Source: CAYZJV01 sp049310885
GTDB taxonomy: Bacteria > Spirochaetota > Spirochaetia > Sphaerochaetales > Sphaerochaetaceae
Reading direction: 5' to 3'
Assembly: GCF_049310885.1 (NCBI RefSeq)
Contig: NZ_JBMDYO010000003.1
Location: 1 to 64,000 of the forward strand
DNA length: 64,000 nucleotides
In this document: positions 43,763 through 52,700 of the stretch, one piece after another
How the letters are laid out: the number at the start of each line of letters is the position of its first letter
Numbering within the stretch: the stretch's first letter is position 1
The notes under the pieces: generated by a model
What the model was told of the DNA's origin: nothing
Database searches by the model: none
What the model saw: only the letters and a program-made list of their open reading frames with translations
Translations under genes and position numbers: made by a program

Positions 43763-44554
43763 ATGAAGCAAAAAACGCAAAAACTTACCTATATTATCGC
43801 CCATGGAGTACTTGTTGTATTTTTATCATCAATCGTATTGTACCTTTTGCTACATCGAATCTTACCCCAGCCATTCGAAACGGGAACTCACGACAGATTG
43901 GAGCCGATTGCACCCTTTTTATTACCAACCTTCCTCCATATCATCCTATCCTTCATAGGCATGGTTCCTGCTCTCTACCTTCCCGCCACATCTAAAAATG
44001 AAATTGAACGGGTCCTCATGCCTCCAATGTACTTAAGTATGACTCTCACCAACATTCCAGTGATAGTACACGCAATGGCTTATCGGGAAATGGGTCTCAT
44101 AGGCATGAATCCCGTAGCACGTATCTATGTTTTTGCCATCCTGTTCACTACTATCCTTTTACTATTCATGGGGCTGTTCCATTTAGGTATAAACACAAGC
44201 AAGATTTTCCAATTCACCTTATTAGCAGCACTTGGTTGTATTCTCATCGCGGTTATGGTGCCTCTTTCCGTGGCAATGAATCCGATGGATCAGACGATGT
44301 GGATTACCGATCGCCAATTTTTTCTCATTCCACTCTTGGTTGGAGTAATCGCAGGATTCAATTATTTAGCAATCTATCTTCGTGAACGCCTACAACATTC
44401 CCTATTTCAAAGTATCAGTATCATATTGATCATATCTGGGTATCTACTCAATGTATCTCGGATGTCAGGTCCCATGGTATGGTTGGGAATAATTTTCTTC
44501 GGAATCGGAATTGTAATAGGAATTCCCAGAGGAAGATTCAGCCAAATACAATAG
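43763..44554 (+). CDS. hypothetical multi-spanning membrane protein
   Basis: This 263-residue protein has about seven or eight hydrophobic segments spread over its whole length (for example residues 11-29, 50-70, 115-140, 145-170, 185-205 and 215-255) and very short loops. A charged turn AYREMGLIGMNP lies near 104. I recognise no family. It starts five bases after the SDF transporter stop, with no promoter between, and a terminator follows, so the two genes form a unit and may act together. Confidence 0.7.
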   Translation: MKQKTQKLTYIIAHGVLVVFLSSIVLYLLLHRILPQPFETGTHDRLEPIAPFLLPTFLHIILSFIGMVPALYLPATSKNEIERVLMPPMYLSMTLTNIPVIVHAMAYREMGLIGMNPVARIYVFAILFTTILLLFMGLFHLGINTSKIFQFTLLAALGCILIAVMVPLSVAMNPMDQTMWITDRQFFLIPLLVGVIAGFNYLAIYLRERLQHSLFQSISIILIISGYLLNVSRMSGPMVWLGIIFFGIGIVIGIPRGRFSQIQ

Positions 44555-44562
44555 AATGAAAA

Positions 44563-44596
44563 GGCCTCCAAGGAGATTTTATTCAACTTGGAGGTC
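44563..44596. terminator. bidirectional terminator
   Basis: A 10-bp stem (44563-44572 with 44587-44596, loop of 14) lies between the convergent membrane-protein gene and gpmI. On the minus strand it is followed by TTTTC; on the plus strand by TATATTT. Confidence 0.7.
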
Positions 44597-44622
44597 TATA
44601 TTTCCATTTCAAACAGAAAAGA

Positions 44623-46269
44623 TTACTTCAATTTAATGATACTTTGATCGTAATCCTCTGGGGGTTCAAAACCTAAGAGATTCATGCAGGTGGAAGCTAT
44701 CGAGCTAATACCTAGACCACTATTCAGTTCCAGCTCATATTCCCCATTATATTCCGGATCATATATAATAAATGGAACAGGGTTCAACGAATGGGAAGTT
44801 TTTCCCTTTGGTGATCCATCTTCCTTTCGACTGACAGAACCATCCTTGGCGTGTTCGAACATATCGTCAGCATTGCCATGATCTGCTGTGAGGATAAGAA
44901 TTCCACCAGCCTCCTTGACGGCATTCTTCAATCGACCGAGTTGCAAATCCATCCCCTCCATGGAACAAAGCACAGCTTGATAAATTCCCGTATGTCCCAC
45001 CATATCTCCATTGGGATAGTTCATTTTTATAAGATCGTACTCACCACTCTTTAAAACTTCGATAACTTTATCGGTTATTTCGGCACATTTCATCCAAGGA
45101 CGTTGCTCAAAGGGGACATTATCCGAAGTAATCTCTACATATGTCTCTAATTTTTCATCGAATTTCCCAGACCGGTTTCCATTGAAAAAATATGTGACAT
45201 GCCCATACTTCTGAGTTTCACTGATTGAGAATTGCTTCACACCACTTTTCACAAGATATTCAGCCATCGTCCGATCGATAGAGGGAGGACTCACAAGATA
45301 TTGGGCGGGAACGTGTAAATCACCATCATATTCCATCATGCCAGCGTACTCGACTTTAGGATGCCGTTTTCTATCGAATTCGGTTAAAGATTCCGCCTCG
45401 AAGGCTTTCGTGATTTCTAATGCACGGTCACCTCGGAAGTTGAATAGAATAACACTATCTCCATCGACAATTTCCCCTACAGGCTTTTCACCATCGGCAA
45501 TCACGAAAGGAGGTAAGTCCTGGTCGATAGCTCCAGTTTCCTTACGCAATGTTTCAATTGCTTGGTGGGCAGAAGGGAATTTTCGACCTTCGCCGAGAAC
45601 GTGAGTCTCCCATCCTTTTTTCACCATATTCCAGTCGGCATTGTACCGGTCCATGGTGATTACCATTCTTCCACCACCACTCGCAATTCTGGCATCGAAG
45701 GATTCATCGTTCAATGATTCCAAATACGCTTCGAATGGATCGAAATATTCCAGAGCACTCAACTCCCCTACATCCCGTCCATCAAGCAAGGCATGTACCC
45801 GAACACGTGAAACACCATCTGATTTCGCTTGAGCGATCATTTTTCTAAGATTATCTACATGGGAGTGGACATTACCATCGGACAACAGTCCAATAAAGTG
45901 CAGAGTCTTCGACTTCTTCTTCGCATTATCAACCAACTTTTTCCAGGTCTCTCCAGAAAACATGGCTCCTGTCTCGATAGAAATTCCTACCAACTTTGCA
46001 CCTTGGGCGAAAACCCGACCACAACCGATTGCATTATGTCCGACTTCACTATTTCCCATATCATCATCAGATGGTAATCCAACTGCTGTTCCATGAGCTT
46101 TCAGCTTCGTCCATGGAGCACTTCCGTATAGGGATGACAGTGTTGCAGTCTTTGCCTCAGCAACAGCATCACCCTCTTTATATTTTCCAAATCCAACTCC
46201 ATCCATAATAACTAGGACGACAGGACCTTTTCTCGTTACTTTGTTGTGTTTTTTCAATGGTTCTACCAT
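44623..46269 (-). CDS. gpmI: phosphoglycerate mutase, 2,3-bisphosphoglycerate independent
   Basis: This glycolytic enzyme interconverts 3- and 2-phosphoglycerate through a phosphoserine intermediate and needs manganese; 548 residues. The alkaline-phosphatase-like domain begins VVLVIMDGVGFGKY near 18. The phosphoserine lies in DMGNSEVGHNAIG near 73. The C-terminal metal site is seen in ADHGNADDMFEH near 470. The start ATG 46269 has AAGGAG about ten bases upstream; ATG 46290 is possible but has no ribosome site. It is the last gene of lgt-pepP-gpmI and ends at a bidirectional terminator. Confidence 0.94.
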   Translation of the reverse strand: MVEPLKKHNKVTRKGPVVLVIMDGVGFGKYKEGDAVAEAKTATLSSLYGSAPWTKLKAHGTAVGLPSDDDMGNSEVGHNAIGCGRVFAQGAKLVGISIETGAMFSGETWKKLVDNAKKKSKTLHFIGLLSDGNVHSHVDNLRKMIAQAKSDGVSRVRVHALLDGRDVGELSALEYFDPFEAYLESLNDESFDARIASGGGRMVITMDRYNADWNMVKKGWETHVLGEGRKFPSAHQAIETLRKETGAIDQDLPPFVIADGEKPVGEIVDGDSVILFNFRGDRALEITKAFEAESLTEFDRKRHPKVEYAGMMEYDGDLHVPAQYLVSPPSIDRTMAEYLVKSGVKQFSISETQKYGHVTYFFNGNRSGKFDEKLETYVEITSDNVPFEQRPWMKCAEITDKVIEVLKSGEYDLIKMNYPNGDMVGHTGIYQAVLCSMEGMDLQLGRLKNAVKEAGGILILTADHGNADDMFEHAKDGSVSRKEDGSPKGKTSHSLNPVPFIIYDPEYNGEYELELNSGLGISSIASTCMNLLGFEPPEDYDQSIIKLK

Positions 46270-46320
46270 ATTGATCGATCTCCTTAGCATCGGCCATTGG
46301 CCAACATATGTTGAATATAC

Positions 46321-48105
46321 CTATAGAGCCGAAAGAGGTAAAGTCGCTTCTTCCAACCAACTCTTATCGGCCTCAGGAAGTTTATCGGATAACTCATCAT
46401 AAACCCATCCGTGGTAAGCATTGAGCATTTGGATCTCAGGTTCGGTAAGTAAAGAGACTTCAATCAATTTTCGTTCGAAAGGACATAGGGATAACACATC
46501 GAACGCCAAGAACTCTCCAAATTCCGTTGTCCCTGAGCTTTGGGCAACAAGTAAGTTCTCCAATCGGATACCATACAATCCTTCTCTATATATTCCAGGT
46601 TCATCGCTCATGACCATACCCTGCTCAATAGCAACGGTAATCGGCTTTGGTGAAATATTGAAAGGTCCTTCATGAACATTCAGACAAAAGCCCACACCGT
46701 GTCCGGTACCATGACCGTATGAGTAACCCGCCTGCCAGAGGAACTGTCTTGCAAGGATATCCAACTGATAACCATAAGTACCAACAGGAAAACGTTGTGC
46801 AGCAAGGGCTAAATTCCCTTTCAGGACTAATGTATAGTCACGTTTCATTTGGTCAGAAGGTTCTCCAAAAAGCAAAGTACGGGTAATGTCGGTCGTCCCT
46901 GTCGCGTATTGTCCTCCAGTATCCAGAACCAATAGTCCATCACCTAGTAGATCGACCGAGGATTCCTTTGAAGCACTATAGTGAGCAAGGGCTCCATGTG
47001 GACCGAATCCGGCAATGGGAGAAAAGGAGGGGCCAAGATACTCTTCATGCTCGGAGCGGAAGTTTTCAAGTGCTTCGGCTATCGATAACTCGGTGTATAC
47101 TTTTTCCGCTCGGTTCAGCTGTGATAAGAGCTTGACCATAGCGATTCCATCCAAGACATGGGCTCTTCGCATACCTTCGATCTCGATATAAGATTTTTTA
47201 GCTTTTAGATTAGTAGAAATATCGCGGCCTTCTACTAGATTGATTCCTACAGGAATAGCTTTAAGCAATGTTACGCTTGTTTTCTCCGGTGAGAGGAAGA
47301 CGGTATCAGTCTCTTTGAAGACTTGTGGCAAGTAATTGAAGATTTCTTCATATCCACGTACTTCTCCGAAAGAGGAAAAATCATGCATCCAAGAAGAATC
47401 GACACGGGAAGCCTCGGTAAAAAGAACTACCTCTTTCTCCCCAATCAAAAGGTATGCAAGAAAGACAGGATTGAAAGCGATATCTGAACCACGAAGATTC
47501 AACAACCATGCAATATCATCCAATGATGAAACTACCGTATAGGAACAACCATAGGTTGCGATCGTTTCCCGTACCTTCTCAATCTTTGCTCTAGCACTGG
47601 TTCCAGCTATAGCTACATCTTGAGCCCTTACAAGCTCACAAGGGAGAGATGGACGTTCCTGCCATATAGTATCTAACCAATCTTCAGTATAGACGAGGTT
47701 CACACCCTTTCTCGATAGAGTCTCTCTCATCGATCGGCCTACAGCAATGGAAACAGTAAGCCCTGTCGTACCCACAGTGGCCCCCAAAGGAAGATTATCC
47801 AGTATCCATTGGGTATGGTCTACGACTCCCGGATTCCCCAATCTTTGCAACTTGAACGGAGTTCCTGAAATCTGTTGAGCTGCTTGGATGTGGTAACGAG
47901 AATCAACCCATAACAGCGCTGTTTCTTGTGTAATAACTATGGTCCCCGCAGATCCAGTAAATCCGGAAATCCATGCTCGGGTGCGCCATCTAGGAGCGAC
48001 ATATTCACTTCCATGAGGATCGCTCCCAAAATCTACCCAAGCATCGATTTGCTCTTCAACCATAAGGTTTCTTATCATTTCCAGTCGATTTGTTATGTCT
48101 GACAT
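46321..48105 (-). CDS. pepP: Xaa-Pro aminopeptidase (M24, long form)
   Basis: This metallopeptidase removes an N-terminal residue preceding proline; the 594-residue, three-domain form is like eukaryotic cytosolic aminopeptidase P. Two creatinase-type N-terminal domains (about 1-310) precede the M24 pita-bread domain. Its metal ligands are visible in LVLDTGGQYATGTTDITRTL near 390, GTGHGVGFCLNVHEGP near 480, MSDEPGIYREG near 515 and GIRLENLLV near 528. A C-terminal M24 extension ends the protein. The ATG follows TAGGAG by five bases and lies 12 bases after the lgt stop. There is no signal peptide. Confidence 0.93.
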   Translation of the reverse strand: MSDITNRLEMIRNLMVEEQIDAWVDFGSDPHGSEYVAPRWRTRAWISGFTGSAGTIVITQETALLWVDSRYHIQAAQQISGTPFKLQRLGNPGVVDHTQWILDNLPLGATVGTTGLTVSIAVGRSMRETLSRKGVNLVYTEDWLDTIWQERPSLPCELVRAQDVAIAGTSARAKIEKVRETIATYGCSYTVVSSLDDIAWLLNLRGSDIAFNPVFLAYLLIGEKEVVLFTEASRVDSSWMHDFSSFGEVRGYEEIFNYLPQVFKETDTVFLSPEKTSVTLLKAIPVGINLVEGRDISTNLKAKKSYIEIEGMRRAHVLDGIAMVKLLSQLNRAEKVYTELSIAEALENFRSEHEEYLGPSFSPIAGFGPHGALAHYSASKESSVDLLGDGLLVLDTGGQYATGTTDITRTLLFGEPSDQMKRDYTLVLKGNLALAAQRFPVGTYGYQLDILARQFLWQAGYSYGHGTGHGVGFCLNVHEGPFNISPKPITVAIEQGMVMSDEPGIYREGLYGIRLENLLVAQSSGTTEFGEFLAFDVLSLCPFERKLIEVSLLTEPEIQMLNAYHGWVYDELSDKLPEADKSWLEEATLPLSAL

Positions 48106-48117
48106 GTAGGCTCCTAT

Positions 48118-49125
48118 CTATTTGTGCTTTTTCTTTTTTTTCTTATGGCGTGGCTTATGGACACTTTGGGGCACAACTGGAGCCGTAACATCAATACTAT
48201 GTTTTCCCCAGATAACCAACATGAGGATTCCCGCCAAAATCATGGCGAAGCTAAGCAGTTGACCCATAGAGATATTAAATGGAGAGAGAAACAATGCAGT
48301 CGGTTCTGTCTGTGCTCCTAAGGAGAGGATGAAGCCGAGGTTTGAATCGGGCTCCCGCAAATACTCGATAAGGAAGCGGACAGAGCCATATCCAATAAGA
48401 TACCAACTCAGCGTGTATCCTGGGAATTTATCCCGTTTTCTCATGAAGAACCAAAGGAAAGCCCATAGAATTACCCCTTCAAACAGTGCTTCATACAACT
48501 GGCTAGGGTGCCTGGGAAGATTCACCATAGCTCCAGAGATATACTCGATTCCCACCGCATCGGCAATATTTCGTACCCATTCGTAATTGGTGGAGAACGA
48601 TGGTGCACGGGGAAATACGATTGCCCATGGAGCTGTGGAGACACGGCCCCATAATTCTCCATTGATAAAATTCCCCAACCTTCCAAAGGTATATCCGAGA
48701 GGTATTCCTGCAACAAGAGTATCGGCTATTGAAAGGAATTTCATCTTATATCGTTTAGCGAACAACATTGCCCCCGCAACGGCACCAACAAGACCTCCGT
48801 GATAGCTCATTCCCGGCAAGCCTACGAATTGTCCATTCGAAAATGGCCAGAAGATTAACCATGGATGTTTCCAATAATAGAGTGTTCCATCATAAAACAA
48901 TGTAGAGAAAAGCCGGGCTCCTAAAATGAGCCCGGTTATGGTAAAGAGAAAGAGTGTATATGCATCATCATTAGATATTTTTATAAGCCCTTTATTACGT
49001 TGTTTTATAAAAAGAATGAATGTGACCGCAAAGGCAACAAGGTACATGACACTGTACCATCGGATTGGCATTCCTGGAATGACATACGGTGATATCCATG
49101 AAGGATAAGCAATAAATTGAAACAT
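48118..49125 (-). CDS. lgt: prolipoprotein diacylglyceryl transferase
   Basis: This inner-membrane enzyme adds diacylglyceryl to the lipobox Cys of prelipoproteins; 335 residues and seven transmembrane segments. The signature GRLGNFINGELWGR lies near residue 147, and the family segments GLPGMSYHGGLVGA near 100 and RHPSQLYEALFEG near 208 are clear. The C-terminal tail is strongly basic (seven Lys within the last nine residues). The start is ATG 49125: TACACT ends six bases upstream with TTGACC 17 bp beyond, and there is no ribosome site. It is the first gene of lgt-pepP-gpmI and divergent from ctp. Confidence 0.95.
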   Translation of the reverse strand: MFQFIAYPSWISPYVIPGMPIRWYSVMYLVAFAVTFILFIKQRNKGLIKISNDDAYTLFLFTITGLILGARLFSTLFYDGTLYYWKHPWLIFWPFSNGQFVGLPGMSYHGGLVGAVAGAMLFAKRYKMKFLSIADTLVAGIPLGYTFGRLGNFINGELWGRVSTAPWAIVFPRAPSFSTNYEWVRNIADAVGIEYISGAMVNLPRHPSQLYEALFEGVILWAFLWFFMRKRDKFPGYTLSWYLIGYGSVRFLIEYLREPDSNLGFILSLGAQTEPTALFLSPFNISMGQLLSFAMILAGILMLVIWGKHSIDVTAPVVPQSVHKPRHKKKKKKHK

Positions 49126-49131
49126 GGCGGA

Positions 49132-49160
49132 AGTGTACGCTGAGAAATCATGATGGTCAA
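49132..49160 (-). promoter_or_regulatory. lgt promoter, leaderless type
   Basis: On the minus strand TTGACC (49155-49160), 17 bp, TACACT (49132-49137), then six bases to the ATG at 49125. Confidence 0.75.
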
Positions 49161-49168
49161 CCATACAT

Positions 49169-49197
49169 TTGTAGCCGTCTGGCGTAAAATTTTATAT
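49169..49197 (+). promoter_or_regulatory. ctp promoter, leaderless type
   Basis: TTGTAG (49169-49174), 17 bp, TTATAT (49192-49197), then nine bases to the ATG at 49207. TATATT at 49195-49200 is an alternative -10 box, six bases from the ATG. The -35 boxes of lgt and ctp are back to back, eight bases apart. Confidence 0.5.
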
Positions 49198-49206
49198 ATT
49201 ACATCC

Positions 49207-50649
49207 ATGAAAAAGATTGTAAGTATCATAGTATTGGTAATCATCTCTTTCTTTATCAGCCAGGCAGCCGCCGCAACCGGTATCGAAGAGCAATTGATTC
49301 CCGCTTTCCTGACAGGGACACCACAGACTACTGTCGCGAATTACAGTCAAGATGAAATTTCCACCAATATGCAGAAATTGGAGTTGCTTTATCGTCTTGT
49401 CGAACGCGACTTCCTGTTTGATATCGATCATAAAGAGGTGTATGAAAGTATGGCGAAGGGTTTGTTCTCTGGCCTTGGGGATGACTACTCCGCATATATC
49501 GTTTCAAAAGAAGCCGCAGATTTCAGTGAAGATACCAGTGGCACCTATGGAGGTATTGGTGCGTATATATCGAAGAACTATCTGGAATACCGTGACTTCA
49601 CGAAACCCGAAACCTATATGGTCAATATCACTAGTGTATTCCCCGGCTCTCCAGCAGAGGCAGCGGGACTCCGTTCAGGTGATCTAATAAGCCATATAGA
49701 TGGTGAGCCTGTTGAAGATTGGGAAGCTGACGAAGCCTCCAAGGCACTAAAAGGAACACCAAATACTCCAGTGGTATTAACGATTCAACGAGGTTCATCG
49801 GAATTCCAAGTTACCGTGATACGTAAGATAGTCTCCATCCCGACTGTAGCAGCTGAAGTTCTGGACAATGGGATCGGATATCTACGTATCATCCAGTTCA
49901 CCACTACAACTGGAGATCAAGTACGAGAAGACCTTTCAAAGCTTCTTGACGAGGGAATTACATCCCTCATCGTTGACCTTCGCGATAATCCAGGTGGAAT
50001 CGTCGATGCTACCATGAATGTTGCAGATATGATGCTCTCCGACCAGTTGATTGTGCACGTAAATAGTAAGGATTCGGCAAAGAACCGGTCCTACGTCTCC
50101 TCTTCGCGTACGCTGGTTCCACAGACCATGCCTGTCGTCGTTTTGGTTAACAATGGGTCTGCTTCCAGTTCAGAAATACTCGCTGGAGCTCTGAAGGACA
50201 ACGAAAGGGCAACTTTGATTGGTACGACAACCTTTGGAAAAGGTCTTATTCAAATAGTCTCTCCCTTCGGAGATGGATACTATACATTAACAACCAGTCA
50301 ATATCGGACACCTGATGGCAATGATATCCATGAATTAGGTATTCCAGTGGATATTGAAGTGGAGGACTTGGAAATCGAGGAAGAGGAAATGGATGCCTAT
50401 ATGGAATTTATCAATAGTGGTGTCCTTACCGATTTTGTCGAAGAACATCCCGATTTCAACAAAGATAATATAGAGCTGTTCGTAGATACGATAGTTGGTG
50501 ATGATGCGATATTCGAGACCGATATATATCGATTGTTGATTCGTCGTGAATATTTGTATCAGATGCCTTACGATGATAGACCTATAGCAGATACCGATTA
50601 CGATCGCGTTCTCAAGAGAGCCATTGAATTCTTGGAGACTGGAAACTAA
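49207..50649 (+). CDS. ctp: C-terminal processing peptidase (S41)
   Basis: This exported serine protease acts on C-terminal tails of envelope proteins; 480 residues from ATG 49207, where a signal peptide begins (KKIVSIIVLVIISFFISQAA, residues 2-21). A PDZ domain occupies about 110-195 (VFPGSPAEAAGLRSGDLI). The S41 catalytic core follows, with the nucleophile in NNGSASSSEILAGALKD near 338 and the general-base Lys in TTFGKGLIQ near 365. An acidic C-terminal extension of about 90 residues ends the protein. The stop overlaps the rsmE start (TAATG). No Shine-Dalgarno site is visible. Confidence 0.92.
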   Translation: MKKIVSIIVLVIISFFISQAAAATGIEEQLIPAFLTGTPQTTVANYSQDEISTNMQKLELLYRLVERDFLFDIDHKEVYESMAKGLFSGLGDDYSAYIVSKEAADFSEDTSGTYGGIGAYISKNYLEYRDFTKPETYMVNITSVFPGSPAEAAGLRSGDLISHIDGEPVEDWEADEASKALKGTPNTPVVLTIQRGSSEFQVTVIRKIVSIPTVAAEVLDNGIGYLRIIQFTTTTGDQVREDLSKLLDEGITSLIVDLRDNPGGIVDATMNVADMMLSDQLIVHVNSKDSAKNRSYVSSSRTLVPQTMPVVVLVNNGSASSSEILAGALKDNERATLIGTTTFGKGLIQIVSPFGDGYYTLTTSQYRTPDGNDIHELGIPVDIEVEDLEIEEEEMDAYMEFINSGVLTDFVEEHPDFNKDNIELFVDTIVGDDAIFETDIYRLLIRREYLYQMPYDDRPIADTDYDRVLKRAIEFLETGN

Positions 50650-51434
50650 TGCGGATTTTTGTACTCCCTTCCGATTTTCGGGGAGCTAGTAGATATACTA
50701 TCGAAGGTAAGGATGTCCATTACCTTACAAAAGTTCTTCGCCTATCGGAGGGAGACTCCATTACGGGTCGGGATATTGAGGGAAAATTTTGGGATATTAC
50801 GATACAAACGATCCGGAAGGATTCTTGCATTCTGGCATGCCATCCCACGCAGTCGATTGCATCATCTTCAACCGATTCCCTTCCCGTATTCCGGGGACCA
50901 TTTCCTGAAATCCATCTTTACCAGGCCATATGCAAAGGGAAGAAGATGGAGCAGATTGTTCGGCAGGCAACAGAACTAGGTGTGACACGGATCATCCCCA
51001 TATCCACTGAGTTTTGCGTTGCCGATATTTCTAAAAAAGAGAAAGATCGAATATCTCGCTATGAATCCATTGCCAAGGAAGCCATGCAACAAAGTGGTTC
51101 TCCGGTGGTCACCGAGATAGGGAAACCTCTTCCTTTCGATAAAGTGGCATCAGATTGGAATGGGCGAGGGACGGCCCTACTGTTCCATCAAACAACTGTC
51201 GAAAAACAAAAAGAGTTGTATGAAATCCTTCAAATACAGAGAGACAATAAAATTCATACACCTATTGCGATCGTAATTGGATCAGAGGGGGGATTTTCAG
51301 AGCGTGAAGTAGCATCATTGATCGCTGAAAACTTTCTTCCTGTCTTATTGAAGACCAATATTCTTCGTGCCGAGACGGCAGCTATTGCATCAATTGCAAT
51401 CGTACAACAATTCATGGTTGACACGGTGTCGTAA
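50649..51434 (+). CDS. rsmE: 16S rRNA (uracil-1498-N3)-methyltransferase
   Basis: This SPOUT-class methyltransferase modifies U1498 of 16S rRNA; 261 residues. The N-terminal PUA-like domain (residues 1-75) includes HYLTKVLRLSEGD near 24. The SPOUT knot contains KGKKMEQIVRQATELGV near 100, IPISTEFCV near 120, and the S-adenosylmethionine site IVIGSEGGFSEREV near 212, followed by LRAETAAIASIAIV near 240. Its start overlaps the ctp stop by one base, so the two are coupled. Confidence 0.93.
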   Translation: MRIFVLPSDFRGASRYTIEGKDVHYLTKVLRLSEGDSITGRDIEGKFWDITIQTIRKDSCILACHPTQSIASSSTDSLPVFRGPFPEIHLYQAICKGKKMEQIVRQATELGVTRIIPISTEFCVADISKKEKDRISRYESIAKEAMQQSGSPVVTEIGKPLPFDKVASDWNGRGTALLFHQTTVEKQKELYEILQIQRDNKIHTPIAIVIGSEGGFSEREVASLIAENFLPVLLKTNILRAETAAIASIAIVQQFMVDTVS

Positions 51435-51444
51435 ATTTACGACA
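51427..51444. promoter_or_regulatory. perfect 18-bp palindrome at the rsmE stop codon
   Basis: TGTCGTAAATTTACGACA is a perfect palindrome that includes the rsmE stop codon and lies about 75 bases before the sigma-54-activator-like gene. It may be an operator. As an RNA hairpin it would have almost no loop, and only TTGTTT follows, so a terminator is less likely. Confidence 0.5.
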
Positions 51445-51518
51445 TTGTTTATACAAAAATCACCTTATATCCTATAGACACCCCTATCTATAAACAACTT
51501 TGCTGAGGAGGAATAGAG

Positions 51519-52700
51519 GTGTCACTATATCTTTTGTCGAATGACATGAAACTACGTACCGCGATAAATCGCCAATTGAAAAAACCCTGCCCCGCTGCGA
51601 CAACCTTTAATCGGATCACAACGCTCAAGCAGGCTATGGAAACCGACCGACATGCTGTATTGCTGATAGACGATGAATTCTCAAAGAAGGGTCTTCTCTA
51701 TTTGATCCATACCATTATGAAGGAACATCTTCCTGGGAAAAAAATTCTCATCTCAAGTGCATCCCACCTTGATGCCCAAGCTGGATATGTAAAGGATAAT
51801 TCTTTTGGTATACTTCACAGATGTTCTAAAATTGAACAACTAATATCATGCGTGATAGAGGTAGCGGGAATCAGAGCAATAAGCGACCATCTGACAAAAC
51901 CGCAAAAAGACCGACTTATGAAGACTCAAGGTAATAACCGACTCTCTTCTGTTCTTATCGGACAATCGGCCAACATCACGAATATACATAACATTATACA
52001 GACTATAGGCCCAAATTTTACCGGTGTACATATTGAAGGTGAAACGGGTACCGGGAAAGAGGTGATCGCCAATCTCCTTAGGGAAGAATCGGAAACACCA
52101 GATCCTTTTATCGTTGTTAACTGTTCCACTATTCCAGAGACATTAGCGGATACTCATCTATTCGGTAGTAGAAGAGGCGCCTATACCGATGCGAAAGAAT
52201 CCACGCCTGGGTATGTTGGCCAAGCCAATGGTGGCGTACTTTTTTTGGATGAATTGGAAGATATGGGAAAACCGGTACAGGCAAAATTGCTCAGGCTTCT
52301 CGAAACACATAGCTATCAGAGAGTGGGAGGTGATTCTATCCAACAAAGCAGATTCAAATTGATCACAGCTTCCAACATACCGCTTAGAACTCTCCGCGAT
52401 ACCGATAAGATTCGATCTGATTTATTCTATCGTTTAGAAAGATTGGTAATCCATATTGCACCACTACGAGAGAGGAAAGAAGACATACCACTATTGGTAG
52501 ACCATTTCTTATCTCTTCTCGGCGAATACCGAAGACCTGACAGAACTACTATGAGGCTGATCATGGACTACAACTGGCCTGGAAATGCACGAGAGCTATT
52601 TCATGAATTGGAGCGACTATCCGTTTTTGCCAGTCAGACTGCCCAAGAACTCTCATTCAAGGAAATCCTTACTGAATCAGTGTTGAGAAGGGTTATATAG
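51519..52700 (+). CDS. sigma-54 activator-like AAA+ protein without a DNA-binding domain
   Basis: This 393-residue protein starts at a GTG with AGGAGG seven bases upstream. Residues about 1-120 are receiver-like with a possible acceptor Asp in AVLLIDDEFSKKG near 50, but without the usual Lys. Residues about 140-385 are a sigma-54-interaction AAA+ domain: Walker A GETGTGKEV near 178, Walker B GGVLFLDELED near 240, sensor and arginine-finger regions (ITASNIPLRTLR, FYRLERLVIH), and YNWPGNARELFHELERL near 350. The sigma-54 contacting loop normally reads GAFTGA; here it is GAYTDA. The chain ends at the AAA+ domain with no Fis-type helix-turn-helix. It may act from solution, work with a partner, or have lost sigma-54 activation. 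Confidence 0.85.
   Translation: MSLYLLSNDMKLRTAINRQLKKPCPAATTFNRITTLKQAMETDRHAVLLIDDEFSKKGLLYLIHTIMKEHLPGKKILISSASHLDAQAGYVKDNSFGILHRCSKIEQLISCVIEVAGIRAISDHLTKPQKDRLMKTQGNNRLSSVLIGQSANITNIHNIIQTIGPNFTGVHIEGETGTGKEVIANLLREESETPDPFIVVNCSTIPETLADTHLFGSRRGAYTDAKESTPGYVGQANGGVLFLDELEDMGKPVQAKLLRLLETHSYQRVGGDSIQQSRFKLITASNIPLRTLRDTDKIRSDLFYRLERLVIHIAPLRERKEDIPLLVDHFLSLLGEYRRPDRTTMRLIMDYNWPGNARELFHELERLSVFASQTAQELSFKEILTESVLRRVI

Noticed and set aside
51445..51518. Sigma-54 promoter before the AAA+ gene
   Set aside because: No GG and GC doublets at -24/-12 spacing; a sigma-70-like TTGTTT, 17 bp, TATCCT fits better.
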